Counted from the first letter of the stretch, positions 37,408-47,126 are shown. The stretch: DNA of 64,000 nt from Brevundimonas intermedia (GCF_027922165.1 NZ_BSFD01000006.1:62001-126000); one strand, 5' to 3'. Translations and numbers: made by a program. Notes: a model not told the origin generated them from the sequence alone.

Positions 37408-38361
37408 TCAGGGCCGGGTGCGGTTTCGTTCAACCCGATTGCCGGTCGCACCGTCGCCGTCGTCGGCGCTGGACCCGAACGGATAGCCGGCGTCGTCTCC
37501 GCAATAGGACCGGTTTCCCTCGCGCGACCCGACCACCACCGTGCGGGGCCGCAGCCAGCCCGCGCCGGAAAAGATATTGTCCGTAATCTGATTATAGGAC
37601 GGCGTCTGGTGTCGGATCACCCCGTCCTCGCCGCAGTTGCGGTACAGGAAGACCCCGCCCCGACCGCCCAGGGCGAAACGATTGCCGAGGATGCGATTGG
37701 CGCCCGATCCGTCCACGGCGATCTGCTCGCGCCCCGTGCGAATGGCGAAGTCGTTGTCCTGGATCACCGCCCCGGCGCTCTCGGCGTCCAGATAGACGGC
37801 GACGGAGTCAGAACGACCGGAGAAGCGCGATCGGACCACCGTCGTTCGCGTCACGCCCGGCCCGACATAGAGGGGGATGGTCGCCACGCCTTCGAACCGC
37901 ACCCGCTCCAGCACGACGCCATACGGCGCCGCCGCCTGGGCCGCCTGCGTATGGCCGGGCGAGCGCGAGGAGGCCAGCAGATCGCGCATCGAACCGCCCG
38001 CCCCCATGCCCCAGATCCGCACATTGCCGACGATGGTGCAGTTCCTCAGATGGACCTGAGCGGGCGGGCTCCAGCCCTCGCCGTCGCGCCGCGACCAGAT
38101 CGCCACCGTCGGCGCCCGCGTCGTCGCCTCGCCCGCCGGTCGGATGACGCCGCCGCCGCAGTCGATCCCAGCGCCCGAGGCCTCGCCGCCCTCGATCAGA
38201 ACGCGCCGGCGCACCGCGACGCCGCCCAGTTCGGCGCGGCAGGTCAGGCGATAGGCCTGGTCGGACGGCGTGGTCATTTCACGGATCTCCGCCGCCGTAC
38301 AGGACCGCGCGGCGGGCGCATCGGCCTGAAGCAGGGCCAGCAGGACCAGAGCGGCCGTCAT
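37408..38361 (-). CDS. secreted right-handed beta-helix repeat protein, unknown function
   Basis: 317 residues. A short signal peptide (MTAALVLLALLQADAPA) precedes a domain with repeating short strands and Asn-rich turns: VHLRNCTIVGNVRIWG, VVLERVRFEGV, TVVRSRFSGRSD, AVIQDNDFAIRTG, NRILGNRFAL and NQITDNIFSGAGW. This is the pattern of right-handed parallel beta-helix (pectate lyase-like) folds, which bind or cleave polysaccharides. No catalytic residues can be assigned. It is the last gene of a three-gene operon and starts one base after the stop of the PAP2-like gene. Confidence 0.82.
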   Translation of the reverse strand: MTAALVLLALLQADAPAARSCTAAEIREMTTPSDQAYRLTCRAELGGVAVRRRVLIEGGEASGAGIDCGGGVIRPAGEATTRAPTVAIWSRRDGEGWSPPAQVHLRNCTIVGNVRIWGMGAGGSMRDLLASSRSPGHTQAAQAAAPYGVVLERVRFEGVATIPLYVGPGVTRTTVVRSRFSGRSDSVAVYLDAESAGAVIQDNDFAIRTGREQIAVDGSGANRILGNRFALGGRGGVFLYRNCGEDGVIRHQTPSYNQITDNIFSGAGWLRPRTVVVGSREGNRSYCGDDAGYPFGSSADDGDGATGNRVERNRTRP

Positions 38362-38362
38362 C

Positions 38363-39175
38363 TCAGGGCAGCGGCGCCGCCAGGGCCGCACGTTCCGCCG
38401 CGCAGCCGGGGTTGGTCCGCCCCGTCGCCCGCGCGGCCTCGATCTCGGCGCGTGCGGCGGCGACATCGACCTGGAAGGCGGGAGCGGCGACAATCTCGGC
38501 CATGACCGCCCGGCCCAATGCCTCGCCCGCCGCCACATCGCTGGGATAGTCCATGGCGCAAACCAGGCGGCTGACGCCGATCTCATGACCGATCCGACGC
38601 ACGGCTTCGGCCCGCTCCGGCGCGATCCGGGCCAGAGCCTCGGCATAGGCGGTTCCCACGGTCGCGCCCATGGACGGATAGGCCGAACTGCGTCGCGCTT
38701 CGGGGGTCAGGGTCTGGCAGGGGCGGCGGGCGGGATCCTCGGCGACCGGTCGGGCGCGCTGGCCCTGCGCGCGCGCCAGGGTCGCCGCCGCCTGGGCGTC
38801 ATGAAAGGCCCGCGCCGCCATCCCGTCCAGCACCGGCGTGTCGGCCGATCCCAGCCGCACGCCGAGAGCGCAATCGAAATGCTGTAGGGCCAGCGGCGGT
38901 CGCAGTTCGGCATGGGCGGTCGCCAGCAGCCAGCGGTCCGAATCCTCGAGCGCTGCGAACCGCGCCGAGGCCGTGCGATCAGCCAGATCCTGAACCGAGC
39001 CGGCGACAGGCGCCGGAGGCGCCGTCTGGGCCAGGCGTTCCAGCCCGTCGGACGTCAGATAGCCTTCGTCGACGGCAATGAAGAGGGGAGAAGGCGAAGG
39101 GCGCCCGGCCGGGGCGCATCCCGCCGCCAGCACGAGAATCAGGGCCGCCGCACCCAGGGCGGCGACCGGCTTCAC
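38363..39175 (-). CDS. PAP2/class A acid phosphatase-like lipoprotein lacking catalytic histidines
   Basis: 270 residues with a lipoprotein signal (LILVLAAGCAP). The fold matches class A non-specific acid phosphatases (KxxxxxxRP, PSGH, SRxxxxxHxxxD). The three motifs read R135...RP142-143, PSMG 167-170 and SR202-LVCAM-D209-YPSD213. The PSGH histidine is replaced by Gly and the nucleophile His by Asp, so it is probably catalytically dead. Its ATG overlaps the upstream lipoprotein stop as ATGA. Three-gene operon of exported proteins; likely a binding or structural role. Confidence 0.85.
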   Translation of the reverse strand: MKPVAALGAAALILVLAAGCAPAGRPSPSPLFIAVDEGYLTSDGLERLAQTAPPAPVAGSVQDLADRTASARFAALEDSDRWLLATAHAELRPPLALQHFDCALGVRLGSADTPVLDGMAARAFHDAQAAATLARAQGQRARPVAEDPARRPCQTLTPEARRSSAYPSMGATVGTAYAEALARIAPERAEAVRRIGHEIGVSRLVCAMDYPSDVAAGEALGRAVMAEIVAAPAFQVDVAAARAEIEAARATGRTNPGCAAERAALAAPLP

Positions 39176-39669
39176 TGGCCCGCGCTCCAGCTCAGCTGCA
39201 CCGAGGTTTCGCCCCCTTCGCCCGGCGCGGCCACCACCTGGAGATTGATCGCCCCCGCCTGGCCGCCGGCGGCGCCATAGGCCCGGGCGTCGCCCTGATC
39301 CATGCCCATGACCGAGGTCAGGCCGGCCTCTTCGGCGCGAGCTCTGTAGAAGCCCACCACTTCGTCAGGCGAGGCGGCGGTTGTAAAGGTCACCAGCCCC
39401 CCTTGGCCGTCCGGACCGTCCGCCGTCGTCGCGGGTTGGTCCAGGGCGGCGCCGGGGTAGAGGGCCGCATAGGCGGGCGCGCCCGGCGCGGCGGGAACGA
39501 GGGCGGCCGGTTCAACCGGCGTCGGCGCCTCGGCCGCAACCGATTCAGGCGCCTCGACCGGTGCGACGGCGTCGACCTGATCCGGCGTCTGTTCGGCGTT
39601 CGACCGGTCGTCGCAACCCGCAAGGCAAAGGCAAACTAAGGCGGCCGAGGCCGCCATACGGCGTATCAT
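39172..39669 (-). CDS. lipoprotein of unknown function, first gene of an exported-protein operon
   Basis: 165 residues. The signal MIRRMAASAALVCLCLAGCDD has lipobox LAGC. A Pro/Ala/Val-rich linker (about 25-75) is followed by a small domain (about 76-165) with GLVTFTTAASPDEVVGFYRA and a C-terminal strand ETSVQLSWSAG. The helix EVVGFYRARAEEAGLTS resembles the small domains of periplasmic lipoproteins that use a single-helix/beta-sheet fold, but I cannot name a family. It is coupled by ATGA to the PAP2-like gene. Confidence 0.8.
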   Translation of the reverse strand: MIRRMAASAALVCLCLAGCDDRSNAEQTPDQVDAVAPVEAPESVAAEAPTPVEPAALVPAAPGAPAYAALYPGAALDQPATTADGPDGQGGLVTFTTAASPDEVVGFYRARAEEAGLTSVMGMDQGDARAYGAAGGQAGAINLQVVAAPGEGGETSVQLSWSAGQ

Positions 39670-39744
39670 CGGGGAATCGTCCCTTGGACCCATGGTCAAG
39701 GCGCCACCGTGGCGCATGGATGCGGCCGCAGCAAGGCGTCGCGT

Positions 39745-40095
39745 TCAGTCGGCGCCGCGCGCGCCCTCTGCGGGATCCGCGCGGGACGTCTCGAAGTCCT
39801 TACCAGATCCCTCGACCGCGTCGGGACCGACATCAGACGGCGACTCAGGATCTGCGGAAGCCCGCCCTTCCTCGGCCAACTGGGCGTTGATCACTTCGGA
39901 ATCCGGATCGTCATCCGAGCCACTGGCCGAACCGCCGCGCAGCGAGCCCGCCCGCGTGTCCGAGCCGGAATCGGTTCCGTCCAAAGCTTCGATTAGGGCG
40001 TCGGCCCTGTGACCAAGATCAGGCTTCTCGCCCATGTCGGCGGCTTCGCGAGCGTCCTCGCCGTCGGCCGGGTCGGGGGAATTGGCGTCCATCAT
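39745..40095 (-). CDS. acidic low-complexity protein, unknown function
   Basis: 116 residues with no signal peptide or hydrophobic segment, rich in Asp, Glu, Ser, Gly and Ala. It includes EALDGTDSGSDTRAGSLRGG and DDDPDSEVINAQLAEEGRAS. It is probably disordered. AAGGAGCGCGCG is a good ribosome site before the ATG at 40095. The gene is divergent from the LLM oxidoreductase across 100 bases. Proteins like this occur in Caulobacterales near stress genes; no function is known. Confidence 0.6.
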   Translation of the reverse strand: MMDANSPDPADGEDAREAADMGEKPDLGHRADALIEALDGTDSGSDTRAGSLRGGSASGSDDDPDSEVINAQLAEEGRASADPESPSDVGPDAVEGSGKDFETSRADPAEGARGAD

Positions 40096-40195
40096 CGCGC
40101 GCTCCTTTTCTTCTCGAAGTGAAAGCCGCCGACGCGGTTGCGGTTCCAGGTCCCTGCCCCCTTGATCCCGCGTCATCACTCCCGATCTAGGAGGC

Positions 40196-41200
40196 ATGAT
40201 CCCGTTCTCAGTGCTCGATTTGTCCCCCATCGTTGAAGGCGGCGACGCCCGCCGCGCCCTCGACGAGACCCTGGCCCTGGCCCAGGCCGCCGACCGCCTG
40301 GGCTATCAGCGGTTCTGGCTGGCCGAGCACCACAATATGCCCGGCATCGCCAGTGCGGCGACCGCCATCGTCATCGGCCATGTGGCGGCGGGAACGCAGA
40401 GAATCCGCGTCGGCTCCGGCGGAATCATGCTGCCCAACCACGCCCCCCTGGTCGTCGCTGAACAGTTCGGCACCCTGGAGACCCTGTTTCCCGGCCGGAT
40501 CGACGTCGGCCTGGGCCGCGCGCCCGGCACGGACGGCGCCACCGCCCGCGCCCTGCGTCGCTATTTCGAGGGCGCCGACCAGTTTCCGCGCGACGTGGTC
40601 GAGCTGATCCAGTGGTTCGAACCGGCCGCCGAAAACCAGCCGGTCCGCGCCGTTCCCGGCGCCGGCCTGCGCGTGCCGATCTGGCTTCTGGGCTCCAGCC
40701 TGTTCAGCGCCCAGCTGGCCGGCCAACTGGGCCTGCCCTACGCCTTCGCCAGCCATTTCGCGCCTGAACTGCTGCTGGAGGCCCTGGCCCTCTATCGCCG
40801 CAGCTTCACCCCCTCCGACCGGCTGGCCCAGCCCTACGCCATGGCCGCGATCAACGTCTTCGCCGCCGACACGGACGCGGACGGGGTGCGCCTGTCCACC
40901 TCTATGCAACAGAGTTTCGCCCGCCTCTCGACCGGCAAGCCGGGCAAGCTGCCGCCCCCCGTCGACGACATCGCTTCGGTCCTGACCCCGCAACAGATCG
41001 AAAGCGCCCGCGGCCGCCTGCTCTATTCCGCGGTCGGCGGGCCTGAGACCGTGCGCAGACAGCTGACCGACTTCATCGCCCTGACCGGCGTCGATGAACT
41101 GATGATCACCGGCATGGCCTTCGACAACGCCGCCCGCATCCGCAGCCTGGAGATCGTCGCGGACGTTCGCGGACGGATGGAGACGGCGCAAGCGGCGTGA
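40196..41200 (+). CDS. LLM class flavin-dependent oxidoreductase (YhbW-like)
   Basis: 334-residue bacterial luciferase-like monooxygenase fold. [20 protein letters not shown], the [17 protein letters not shown] block and LGRAPGTDG are the hallmarks of the group typified by E. coli YhbW. It would bind FMN (or F420 in relatives); the substrate is unknown. AGGAGG lies only one base before the ATG, closer than usual, but no later start keeps the conserved N-terminus. A repeat element follows. Confidence 0.93.
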   Translation: MIPFSVLDLSPIVEGGDARRALDETLALAQAADRLGYQRFWLAEHHNMPGIASAATAIVIGHVAAGTQRIRVGSGGIMLPNHAPLVVAEQFGTLETLFPGRIDVGLGRAPGTDGATARALRRYFEGADQFPRDVVELIQWFEPAAENQPVRAVPGAGLRVPIWLLGSSLFSAQLAGQLGLPYAFASHFAPELLLEALALYRRSFTPSDRLAQPYAMAAINVFAADTDADGVRLSTSMQQSFARLSTGKPGKLPPPVDDIASVLTPQQIESARGRLLYSAVGGPETVRRQLTDFIALTGVDELMITGMAFDNAARIRSLEIVADVRGRMETAQAA

Positions 41201-41206
41201 ACCCGT

Positions 41207-41356
41207 CCCCTCTCCCGCCGGGAGAGGGCTTGAGCGCCCGAGAGCGTCAGCGATCGGTCTTGCGCGAAAGGGTGAGGGGTAAGGTGGTGCGAACTGGCCC
41301 ACCGGCGGTCCCTCATCCGGCCCTGTGGGCCACCTTCTCCCGATGTGAGAAGGAAG
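41207..41356. repeat. about 150-base intergenic repeat, family C copy 1
   Basis: Nearly identical in inverted orientation to 46967-47120. Each end folds into a small stem (CCTCTCCCGCCGGGAGAGG and CCTTCTCCCGATGTGAGAAGG). The centre contains the shared blocks GGGTGAGGGGTAAGGTGGTG and CCTCATCCGGCCCTG. Non-coding. Confidence 0.9.
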
Positions 41357-41360
41357 TGGG

Positions 41361-42332
41361 TCAGAGCTCTCCCAAAAACGCCAGCAGCAACGCATTCACC
41401 TCGTTCGGCCGCTCCTGCTGGATCCAGTGGCCGGCGCCGGGCAGCACCACCGACCGCGTCAGGTTGGGAACCCAGTCCTTCAGACCCGCCTCGGCCGAGC
41501 CGGCGTAATGCCGGACCGGGTCATCCTCGCCGACGATGAACAGAGCCGGCTGGAGAATCTGCTGATCCTGGACGAAGGCCGTCAGCGACCAGTTCAGGTC
41601 GATGGCCCGATACCAGTTCAAAGGCCCGTCGAAACCGCCGGCCGTGAAGGCCTCGACATATTCGGCGAAATGGTCGGGGCTCATCCACGGCGGCAGGTCG
41701 GCGCCGTCGTCGATACTTTCCAGCAGGCTGACGCCCCGCGCCATGAAGCCGGTAGCCCGTTTCAAGGCCGGGGTGGCGCCGTCATAGGCCCAGAACAGCT
41801 TCCTCAGCGTCGTCGCCGGATCGAGCTCCAGCGCCAGATGGGCGTCCGCCGCCTGGAACCGGCTGATATAGAGATCGCCCATACCGGCCCGTTCAGACAG
41901 GATGGCCATGACGGTCGTCGGCGGGCCTTGGGGCCGACGCGGCTGGAGCGGCACGGACAGGCCGGCCACCGCCGTGAACAGATCGGGCCGCAGCAGGGCG
42001 CAGTGCCAGGCGACCGGCGCGCCCCAGTCGTGGCCCACGACGACGGCGCTCGATTTGCCCAACGCCCGCACCAGGTCGACCATGTCCCCGACCAGATGCA
42101 GGATCGAAAAGATGTCGACGCCCTTAGGCTTGTCCGTACCGCCATATCCGCGCATGTCCGGAGCGACGACGTGATATCCCGCCGCCGACAGGGCCTCGAC
42201 CTGGGCCCGCCAGCTGATTCCCAGTTCGGGGAAGCCATGGATCAGCAGGACCAATGGCGCGTTGGGGTCTTCGAACCCCGCCTCCAGCACCTGTTGGACA
42301 AGGCCGTCGGTCTTGATAAGCCGGGTGCGCAT
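41361..42332 (-). CDS. alpha/beta hydrolase, epoxide hydrolase-like
   Basis: 323-residue alpha/beta hydrolase. The oxyanion motif is LLIHGFPELGISWRAQ and the nucleophile strand VVVGHDWGAPVAWHCA carries an Asp nucleophile. A tyrosine-rich cap (YISRFQAADA, WYRAIDLNW) and the His loop GAGHWIQQERPNEV follow. The HGFPE and GHDWG motifs place it in the epoxide hydrolase/haloalkane dehalogenase group; an epoxide hydrolase (EC 3.3.2) is most likely. GGGAGGTTGGA precedes the ATG at 42332. The gene is divergent from the aldo/keto reductase across 60 bases. Confidence 0.92.
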   Translation of the reverse strand: MRTRLIKTDGLVQQVLEAGFEDPNAPLVLLIHGFPELGISWRAQVEALSAAGYHVVAPDMRGYGGTDKPKGVDIFSILHLVGDMVDLVRALGKSSAVVVGHDWGAPVAWHCALLRPDLFTAVAGLSVPLQPRRPQGPPTTVMAILSERAGMGDLYISRFQAADAHLALELDPATTLRKLFWAYDGATPALKRATGFMARGVSLLESIDDGADLPPWMSPDHFAEYVEAFTAGGFDGPLNWYRAIDLNWSLTAFVQDQQILQPALFIVGEDDPVRHYAGSAEAGLKDWVPNLTRSVVLPGAGHWIQQERPNEVNALLLAFLGEL

Positions 42333-42392
42333 TCCAACCTCCCCCTCCCTTGCCAAGGCGGCGTTTCCCGCCGCTCATCGAACAGGACGGAC

Positions 42393-43229
42393 ATGACCCG
42401 CCTCGTCACCTTTGCAGACGGTACGACCGTTCCCGCCCTGGGCCAAGGCACGTGGGAGATGGGCGACGATCCCGCCTGGCGCGACGAGGAGCAACAGGCC
42501 CTGGCGCGCGGCATCGACCTAGGTCTGACCCTGATCGACACGGCCGAGCTCTACGGCGACGGCCGCTCCGAACGCCTGGTGGGCGAGGTCATCGCCGGCC
42601 GCCGCGACGAGGTCTTCCTGGTCTCCAAGGTCCGGCCCGACAACGCATCGGAAATGAAGATGATGCTGGCCTGCGAGAAGTCGCTGGAACGGCTGGGGAC
42701 CGACCGGCTGGACCTGTATCTGCTGCACTGGGAAGGCCATGTGCCGCTGGAGGAGACGGTCGAAGCGTTCCGCGAACTGGTCGACGAGGGGATGATCGCC
42801 CGCTGGGGCGTGTCCAATCTGGATCTGCGCGCCATGGAGCGGCTGATGGAGATCGAGGGGGGCGAGGACTGCGCCGTCAACCAACTGCTCTATAATCTGG
42901 GCTCGCGCGGGGTGGAGTTCGATCTGCTGCCCTGGATGCAGGCCCGCGACATGCCGATGATGGCCTATTCGCCTCTGGGGCGCGGAGAGTTGCTGGAACA
43001 GCCCCTGATCCGCGACATCGCCAACCGCCACAGCGCCGATCCGGCCCAGGTCGCCCTGGCCGCCGTCCTGCGCCACGACGGGGTCATCGCCATCCCCAAG
43101 GCCGGCTCGGTCGAACATGTCGAGGCCAACGCCGACGCCCTGGAAATCCAGTTCGACCTCGAGGATATCGAACGCCTCGACGCGGCCTTCCCGCCGCCCA
43201 CGCGCGAGACCCCGCTGGATATCATCTGA
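42393..43229 (+). CDS. aldo/keto reductase
   Basis: 278-residue NADPH-dependent (beta/alpha)8 oxidoreductase. The catalytic tetrad is visible: Asp and Tyr in LIDTAELYGDGRSE, Lys in FLVSKVRP and His in YLLHWEGHVP. The cofactor block AIPKAGSVEHVEANA is near the C-terminus. It resembles the 2,5-diketo-D-gluconate reductase/YeaE-type branch; substrate unknown. ACAGGACGGAC precedes the ATG. A bidirectional hairpin separates it from the convergent SDR gene. Confidence 0.94.
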   Translation: MTRLVTFADGTTVPALGQGTWEMGDDPAWRDEEQQALARGIDLGLTLIDTAELYGDGRSERLVGEVIAGRRDEVFLVSKVRPDNASEMKMMLACEKSLERLGTDRLDLYLLHWEGHVPLEETVEAFRELVDEGMIARWGVSNLDLRAMERLMEIEGGEDCAVNQLLYNLGSRGVEFDLLPWMQARDMPMMAYSPLGRGELLEQPLIRDIANRHSADPAQVALAAVLRHDGVIAIPKAGSVEHVEANADALEIQFDLEDIERLDAAFPPPTRETPLDII

Positions 43230-43231
43230 GG

Positions 43232-43262
43232 GAAGGGACACGGCCGAACCCCGGCCGCGTCC
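43232..43262. terminator. bidirectional hairpin between aldo/keto reductase and SDR genes
   Basis: AGGGAC-A-CGGCCG / CGGCCG-C-GTCCCT, two 6-base arms with one mismatched base, around a 5-base loop between convergent genes. No T run. Confidence 0.65.
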
Positions 43263-43278
43263 CTCGCCACGGCGTGAT

Positions 43279-44028
43279 TTAACGGTTGCCGCCGGCCACA
43301 GCGATGATTTCACCGGTGATCCAGGCGCTGTCGGACGAGGCCAGGAAGACGGCCACAGGTGCGATGTCAGACGGCTGCCCTATGCGGCCGAGCGGCGTCT
43401 GGGCGACCATCTGGGCCTCCAGGTCCGAGCCGATGATCCCCACGGTGTGGGTGCCCTCGGTCTCGACGGCGCCGGGCGCGATGGCGTTGACCCGGATCTT
43501 GCGCGGGCCGAGCTCCTTGGCGAGCACGCGGGTGATCGAGTCCACGGCGGCCTTGGTGGCCGTGTAGACCGAGGCGGTCGGGATATCGACGGTGGTGGCG
43601 GCCGAGCTGATGTTGATGATGCTGCCGCCGTCCGGGCCAAAGCGCTTGGCCGCCTCGCTGGTGGCCAGCAGCAAGCCCAGGACATTGGTGTCGAACTGGC
43701 GGCGGTACTCGGCCTCGGAAAAGTCCTCGATCGGCGCGAAGGCATAGACGCCGGCGTTGTTGACCAGGATGTCCACCCCGCCGAACGCCTTCTGGGTCTC
43801 GTCGAACAGACGCGTGACATCGTCGCCGCTGGCGACCGACGCCTGGACGGCGACGGCCTTGCCGCCGGCGGCGGTGATCTCGGCCACGACCTTGTCGGCC
43901 CCTTCGCGGCTGGAGGCGTAGTTGACGGCCACGGCGGCGCCCTCGGCGGCCAAGGCCTTGGCGATTGCGGCTCCGATGCCCTTGGACGCCCCGGTGACGA
44001 CGGCGGTCTTGCCTGAAAGCTTGCTCAT
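43279..44028 (-). CDS. short-chain dehydrogenase/reductase
   Basis: 249-residue classical SDR. The NAD(P)-binding motif VVTGASKGIGAAIAKAL (TGxxxGIG) and NNAGVY are present. The catalytic Ser/Tyr/Lys lie in IINISSAATT and SVYTATKAAVD, and the C-terminal ITGEIIAVAGGN is typical. NYASSREGAD after the second strand favours NADPH. The substrate is unknown; the glucose dehydrogenase/3-oxoacyl reductase-like group is closest. GGAGAGAGATC precedes the ATG at 44028. It is downstream of an ArsR-type regulator on the same strand, with an inverted repeat between them. Confidence 0.94.
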   Translation of the reverse strand: MSKLSGKTAVVTGASKGIGAAIAKALAAEGAAVAVNYASSREGADKVVAEITAAGGKAVAVQASVASGDDVTRLFDETQKAFGGVDILVNNAGVYAFAPIEDFSEAEYRRQFDTNVLGLLLATSEAAKRFGPDGGSIINISSAATTVDIPTASVYTATKAAVDSITRVLAKELGPRKIRVNAIAPGAVETEGTHTVGIIGSDLEAQMVAQTPLGRIGQPSDIAPVAVFLASSDSAWITGEIIAVAGGNR

Positions 44029-44061
44029 GATCTCTCTCCGGTCGCCCTCAGCGGCGAACGG

Positions 44062-44085
44062 TTCGATACTTAGATAACCATCGAA
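44062..44085. promoter_or_regulatory. inverted repeat between ArsR regulator and SDR gene
   Basis: TTCGAT / ATCGAA with a 12-base AT-rich spacer, about 35 bases before the SDR start codon. A candidate operator for the neighbouring ArsR-type protein; weak evidence. Confidence 0.35.
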
Positions 44086-44127
44086 ATGATTCAATAAGCG
44101 AGGCCGTTGATTTTCTGAAAGCCGTCC

Positions 44128-44430
44128 TCAGATTTCGGCGAGCTGCGCCAGATAAGCGTCCAGAACATCGCGCTTCAGCACCAGGAAGGCGAACTTGCCC
44201 TCTCGGCAGATCTGGATCAGGCCGGCGGTCTCGAGCTCCTTCATATGGTGCGAGAAGGTCGGGGCGCTGACCGCCACGAGTTGGGCGACCGCGCCGCAGG
44301 GCGTGGGTTCGCTGGCGGCGCCGATCTCCTTGAGGATCTGACGGCGGCGCGGCTCCGCCAGGGCCTTGGCGATCAGGTTCACCTGGCGTTCGTCCAGCAC
44401 GATGCGCGGTGCGTCTTCCATGGTGGTCAT
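44128..44430 (-). CDS. ArsR family winged-helix regulator
   Basis: 100-residue winged-helix protein. The layout is typical Ars[20 protein letters not shown], the recognition helix [19 protein letters not shown], and the wing [12 protein letters not shown]. There are no ArsR-type metal-binding cysteines besides one (TPCGAV), so it may sense something other than metal. It probably controls the SDR gene downstream, through the inverted repeat between them. Start ATG 44430 or 44421; neither has a strong ribosome site. Confidence 0.9.
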   Translation of the reverse strand: MTTMEDAPRIVLDERQVNLIAKALAEPRRRQILKEIGAASEPTPCGAVAQLVAVSAPTFSHHMKELETAGLIQICREGKFAFLVLKRDVLDAYLAQLAEI

Positions 44431-44489
44431 ATGCGGTGCGAGCGCGCCTGACGCAAATGGGCGCGACGCCACGTCGGTCGTTGGATCGG

Positions 44490-44900
44490 CTACCCGCCCC
44501 CGATCGCTTCCAAGAGCCGCGCCCGCGCCTCCCCCGCATAGGGGACCGCCGGCCCTCGCCCCCAGACCGGATCGGGCCACAGGCCGTCGTCGCGACGGCG
44601 GCCGACGACATGGACGTGGAGTTGGGCCGTCACATTGCCGATGGCGCCGACGTTCAGCTTCTCGACGGCGCCCCAGGTCCCGGCCAACCGCCGCACCAGC
44701 GCCCCGGCCCGCACCGTCTCCTCCATCAGCACGGCCCGGTGTTCGACGCTCAGATCCTCCAGCTCCACCGCACCCTCGACGCGCGGGATCAGGATCAGCC
44801 AGGGGAAGCGGGCATCGTCCTGCAACCGCACATGACACAGCGACCATTCCGCGGCCGCGACGGAGCCGGCTTCGAACGCCGACGCCACCTGAAACCCCAT
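44490..44900 (-). CDS. HIT family protein
   Basis: 136-residue histidine-triad nucleotide hydrolase-like protein. The motif HxHxH is in [15 protein letters not shown], with [20 protein letters not shown] at the substrate-binding strand. The branch (DUF HIT-like, with [16 protein letters not shown]) is found widely in proteobacteria. The probable activity is hydrolysis of nucleoside phosphoramidates or adenylates. It is tightly linked to the preceding SIMPL gene: only two bases separate the stop and the start. Confidence 0.93.
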   Translation of the reverse strand: MGFQVASAFEAGSVAAAEWSLCHVRLQDDARFPWLILIPRVEGAVELEDLSVEHRAVLMEETVRAGALVRRLAGTWGAVEKLNVGAIGNVTAQLHVHVVGRRRDDGLWPDPVWGRGPAVPYAGEARARLLEAIGGG

Positions 44901-44902
44901 AC

Positions 44903-45805
44903 TCAGTTCAGTCCGTAGATGACGCAGGCGCTATCGGTCATGACCTGCAACGGCGGCTGAAGCGCCAGCCGCGCCGCCTCGATCTGCGCCTCGCTGGGCG
45001 CGGCGCCGGCGGCCGGTGCGGGCGGCGGAGGCGGCGGTGGCGGTGGCGGGGCAAAGTCCTCGCGCGCCTGCATCCGCGAGCCCGTCACCACGATATCGTC
45101 CACGGTCGTCGCCTGTTCGCCGCCGCCGTACGAGGGCCAGCCGGCCAGGACGTCGGTCTCGCAAACTCGGCCCGACGGATCGATAATTTTCACCCGTCCC
45201 AGGGTCGCGCCGGCGTTGGTCGCCGCCGCCTCGGCCCGGCGCCGCGCGTCCTTCATCGCCTCGGCCTGCAGATTGGCCTTCCAGCTGTTCTCTGGGTCCA
45301 ACTGGAAATTCACCTGACCGATCGATGTCGGGCGCGACGCCACGATCGTGGCGTACACCCGCTCGATCAGACTCACGTCGCGCACCGTCACATTGACCGA
45401 GGCGTCGGCCTGATAGCGGGCCACGCGGTCGGCGCGGGTGTTGTCGCGCATCACCCCGTTCTCGTCGCGGTACTGATCATACAGGGGCCGAGTGGTGACG
45501 CTGGTCTCGACCCGCACCTTGTCCGCGCCATAGGCCGACAGAGAATGGCTCAGCGCCCGCACCTGATCGGCGGCGGCGCGCGAGGCCTCGGCGACGCTGC
45601 GGTCCACCGACTGGAAACTGGCCGAGACGAAGGCGCGGTTGGCCTGGATCTCGACACGCACCTGGCCGACCGAAGCGATCACCGGATCGCGCATCCACCA
45701 AGGGGCGGGGATATAGCGGTCGCCGATGGTCGCGGGCGGGGTCTGGGCCAGGGCGGGTGTGGCGGCGGCGCCCAACAGCAGGGCGAGAGCGAGGGAATGG
45801 CGCAT
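44903..45805 (-). CDS. SIMPL (DUF541) domain periplasmic protein
   Basis: 300 residues with signal peptide [21 protein letters not shown]. The SIMPL/BP26-like domain spans about 40-210, with [33 protein letters not shown] and [23 protein letters not shown]-terminal tail has a run of ten prolines ([16 protein letters not shown]) that may pass through peptidoglycan or act as a spacer. SIMPL proteins such as BP26 form channel-like multimers in other bacteria; the role here is unknown. GGAGGATTTCG precedes the ATG. Coupled to the HIT gene. Confidence 0.9.
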   Translation of the reverse strand: MRHSLALALLLGAAATPALAQTPPATIGDRYIPAPWWMRDPVIASVGQVRVEIQANRAFVSASFQSVDRSVAEASRAAADQVRALSHSLSAYGADKVRVETSVTTRPLYDQYRDENGVMRDNTRADRVARYQADASVNVTVRDVSLIERVYATIVASRPTSIGQVNFQLDPENSWKANLQAEAMKDARRRAEAAATNAGATLGRVKIIDPSGRVCETDVLAGWPSYGGGEQATTVDDIVVTGSRMQAREDFAPPPPPPPPPPAPAAGAAPSEAQIEAARLALQPPLQVMTDSACVIYGLN

Positions 45806-45931
45806 CGAAATCCTCCGGTTTGCGCCTGACCTTCGCAGCCTCGACCAAGGCCGTAAAGCGAGGTTCTTGCGACAGCCGCGAGAGGGGTCTAGACCGCCCG
45901 CACGATTAATCCCCTTTCGCACACGCAATAA

Positions 45932-46906
<975 letters not shown>

Positions 46907-46929
46907 GCCAGGCGCCAGATCGAACGACG

Positions 46930-46963
46930 AAGGGCCTGCGGATCGCTCCGCAGGCCCTTTTTC
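46930..46963 (+). terminator. terminator of mdh
   Basis: AAGGGCCTGCGGA-TCGC-TCCGCAGGCCCTT followed by a T-rich run, 24 bases after the stop. Confidence 0.92.
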
Positions 46964-46966
46964 TTT

Positions 46967-47120
46967 CTTCCTTCTCCCCTTGCGGGAGAAGGTGGCCCGC
47001 AGGGCCGGATGAGGGGACCGCCGGTAGGCCAGTTCGCACCACCTTACCCCTCACCCTTTCGCGCAAAGACCGATCGCTACGCTCTCGGGCGCTCAAGCCC
47101 TCTCCCAGCGGGAGAGGGAA
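46967..47120. repeat. about 150-base intergenic repeat, family C copy 2 (inverted)
   Basis: Reverse complement of the element at 41207-41356 with few differences. It sits between the mdh terminator and the zapE stop. Confidence 0.9.
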
Positions 47121-47126
47121 GCCATT

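Noticed and set aside
37408..38361. assigning the beta-helix protein as a pectate lyase
   Set aside because: Only the repeat pattern supports the fold; no lyase or hydrolase catalytic residues can be identified.
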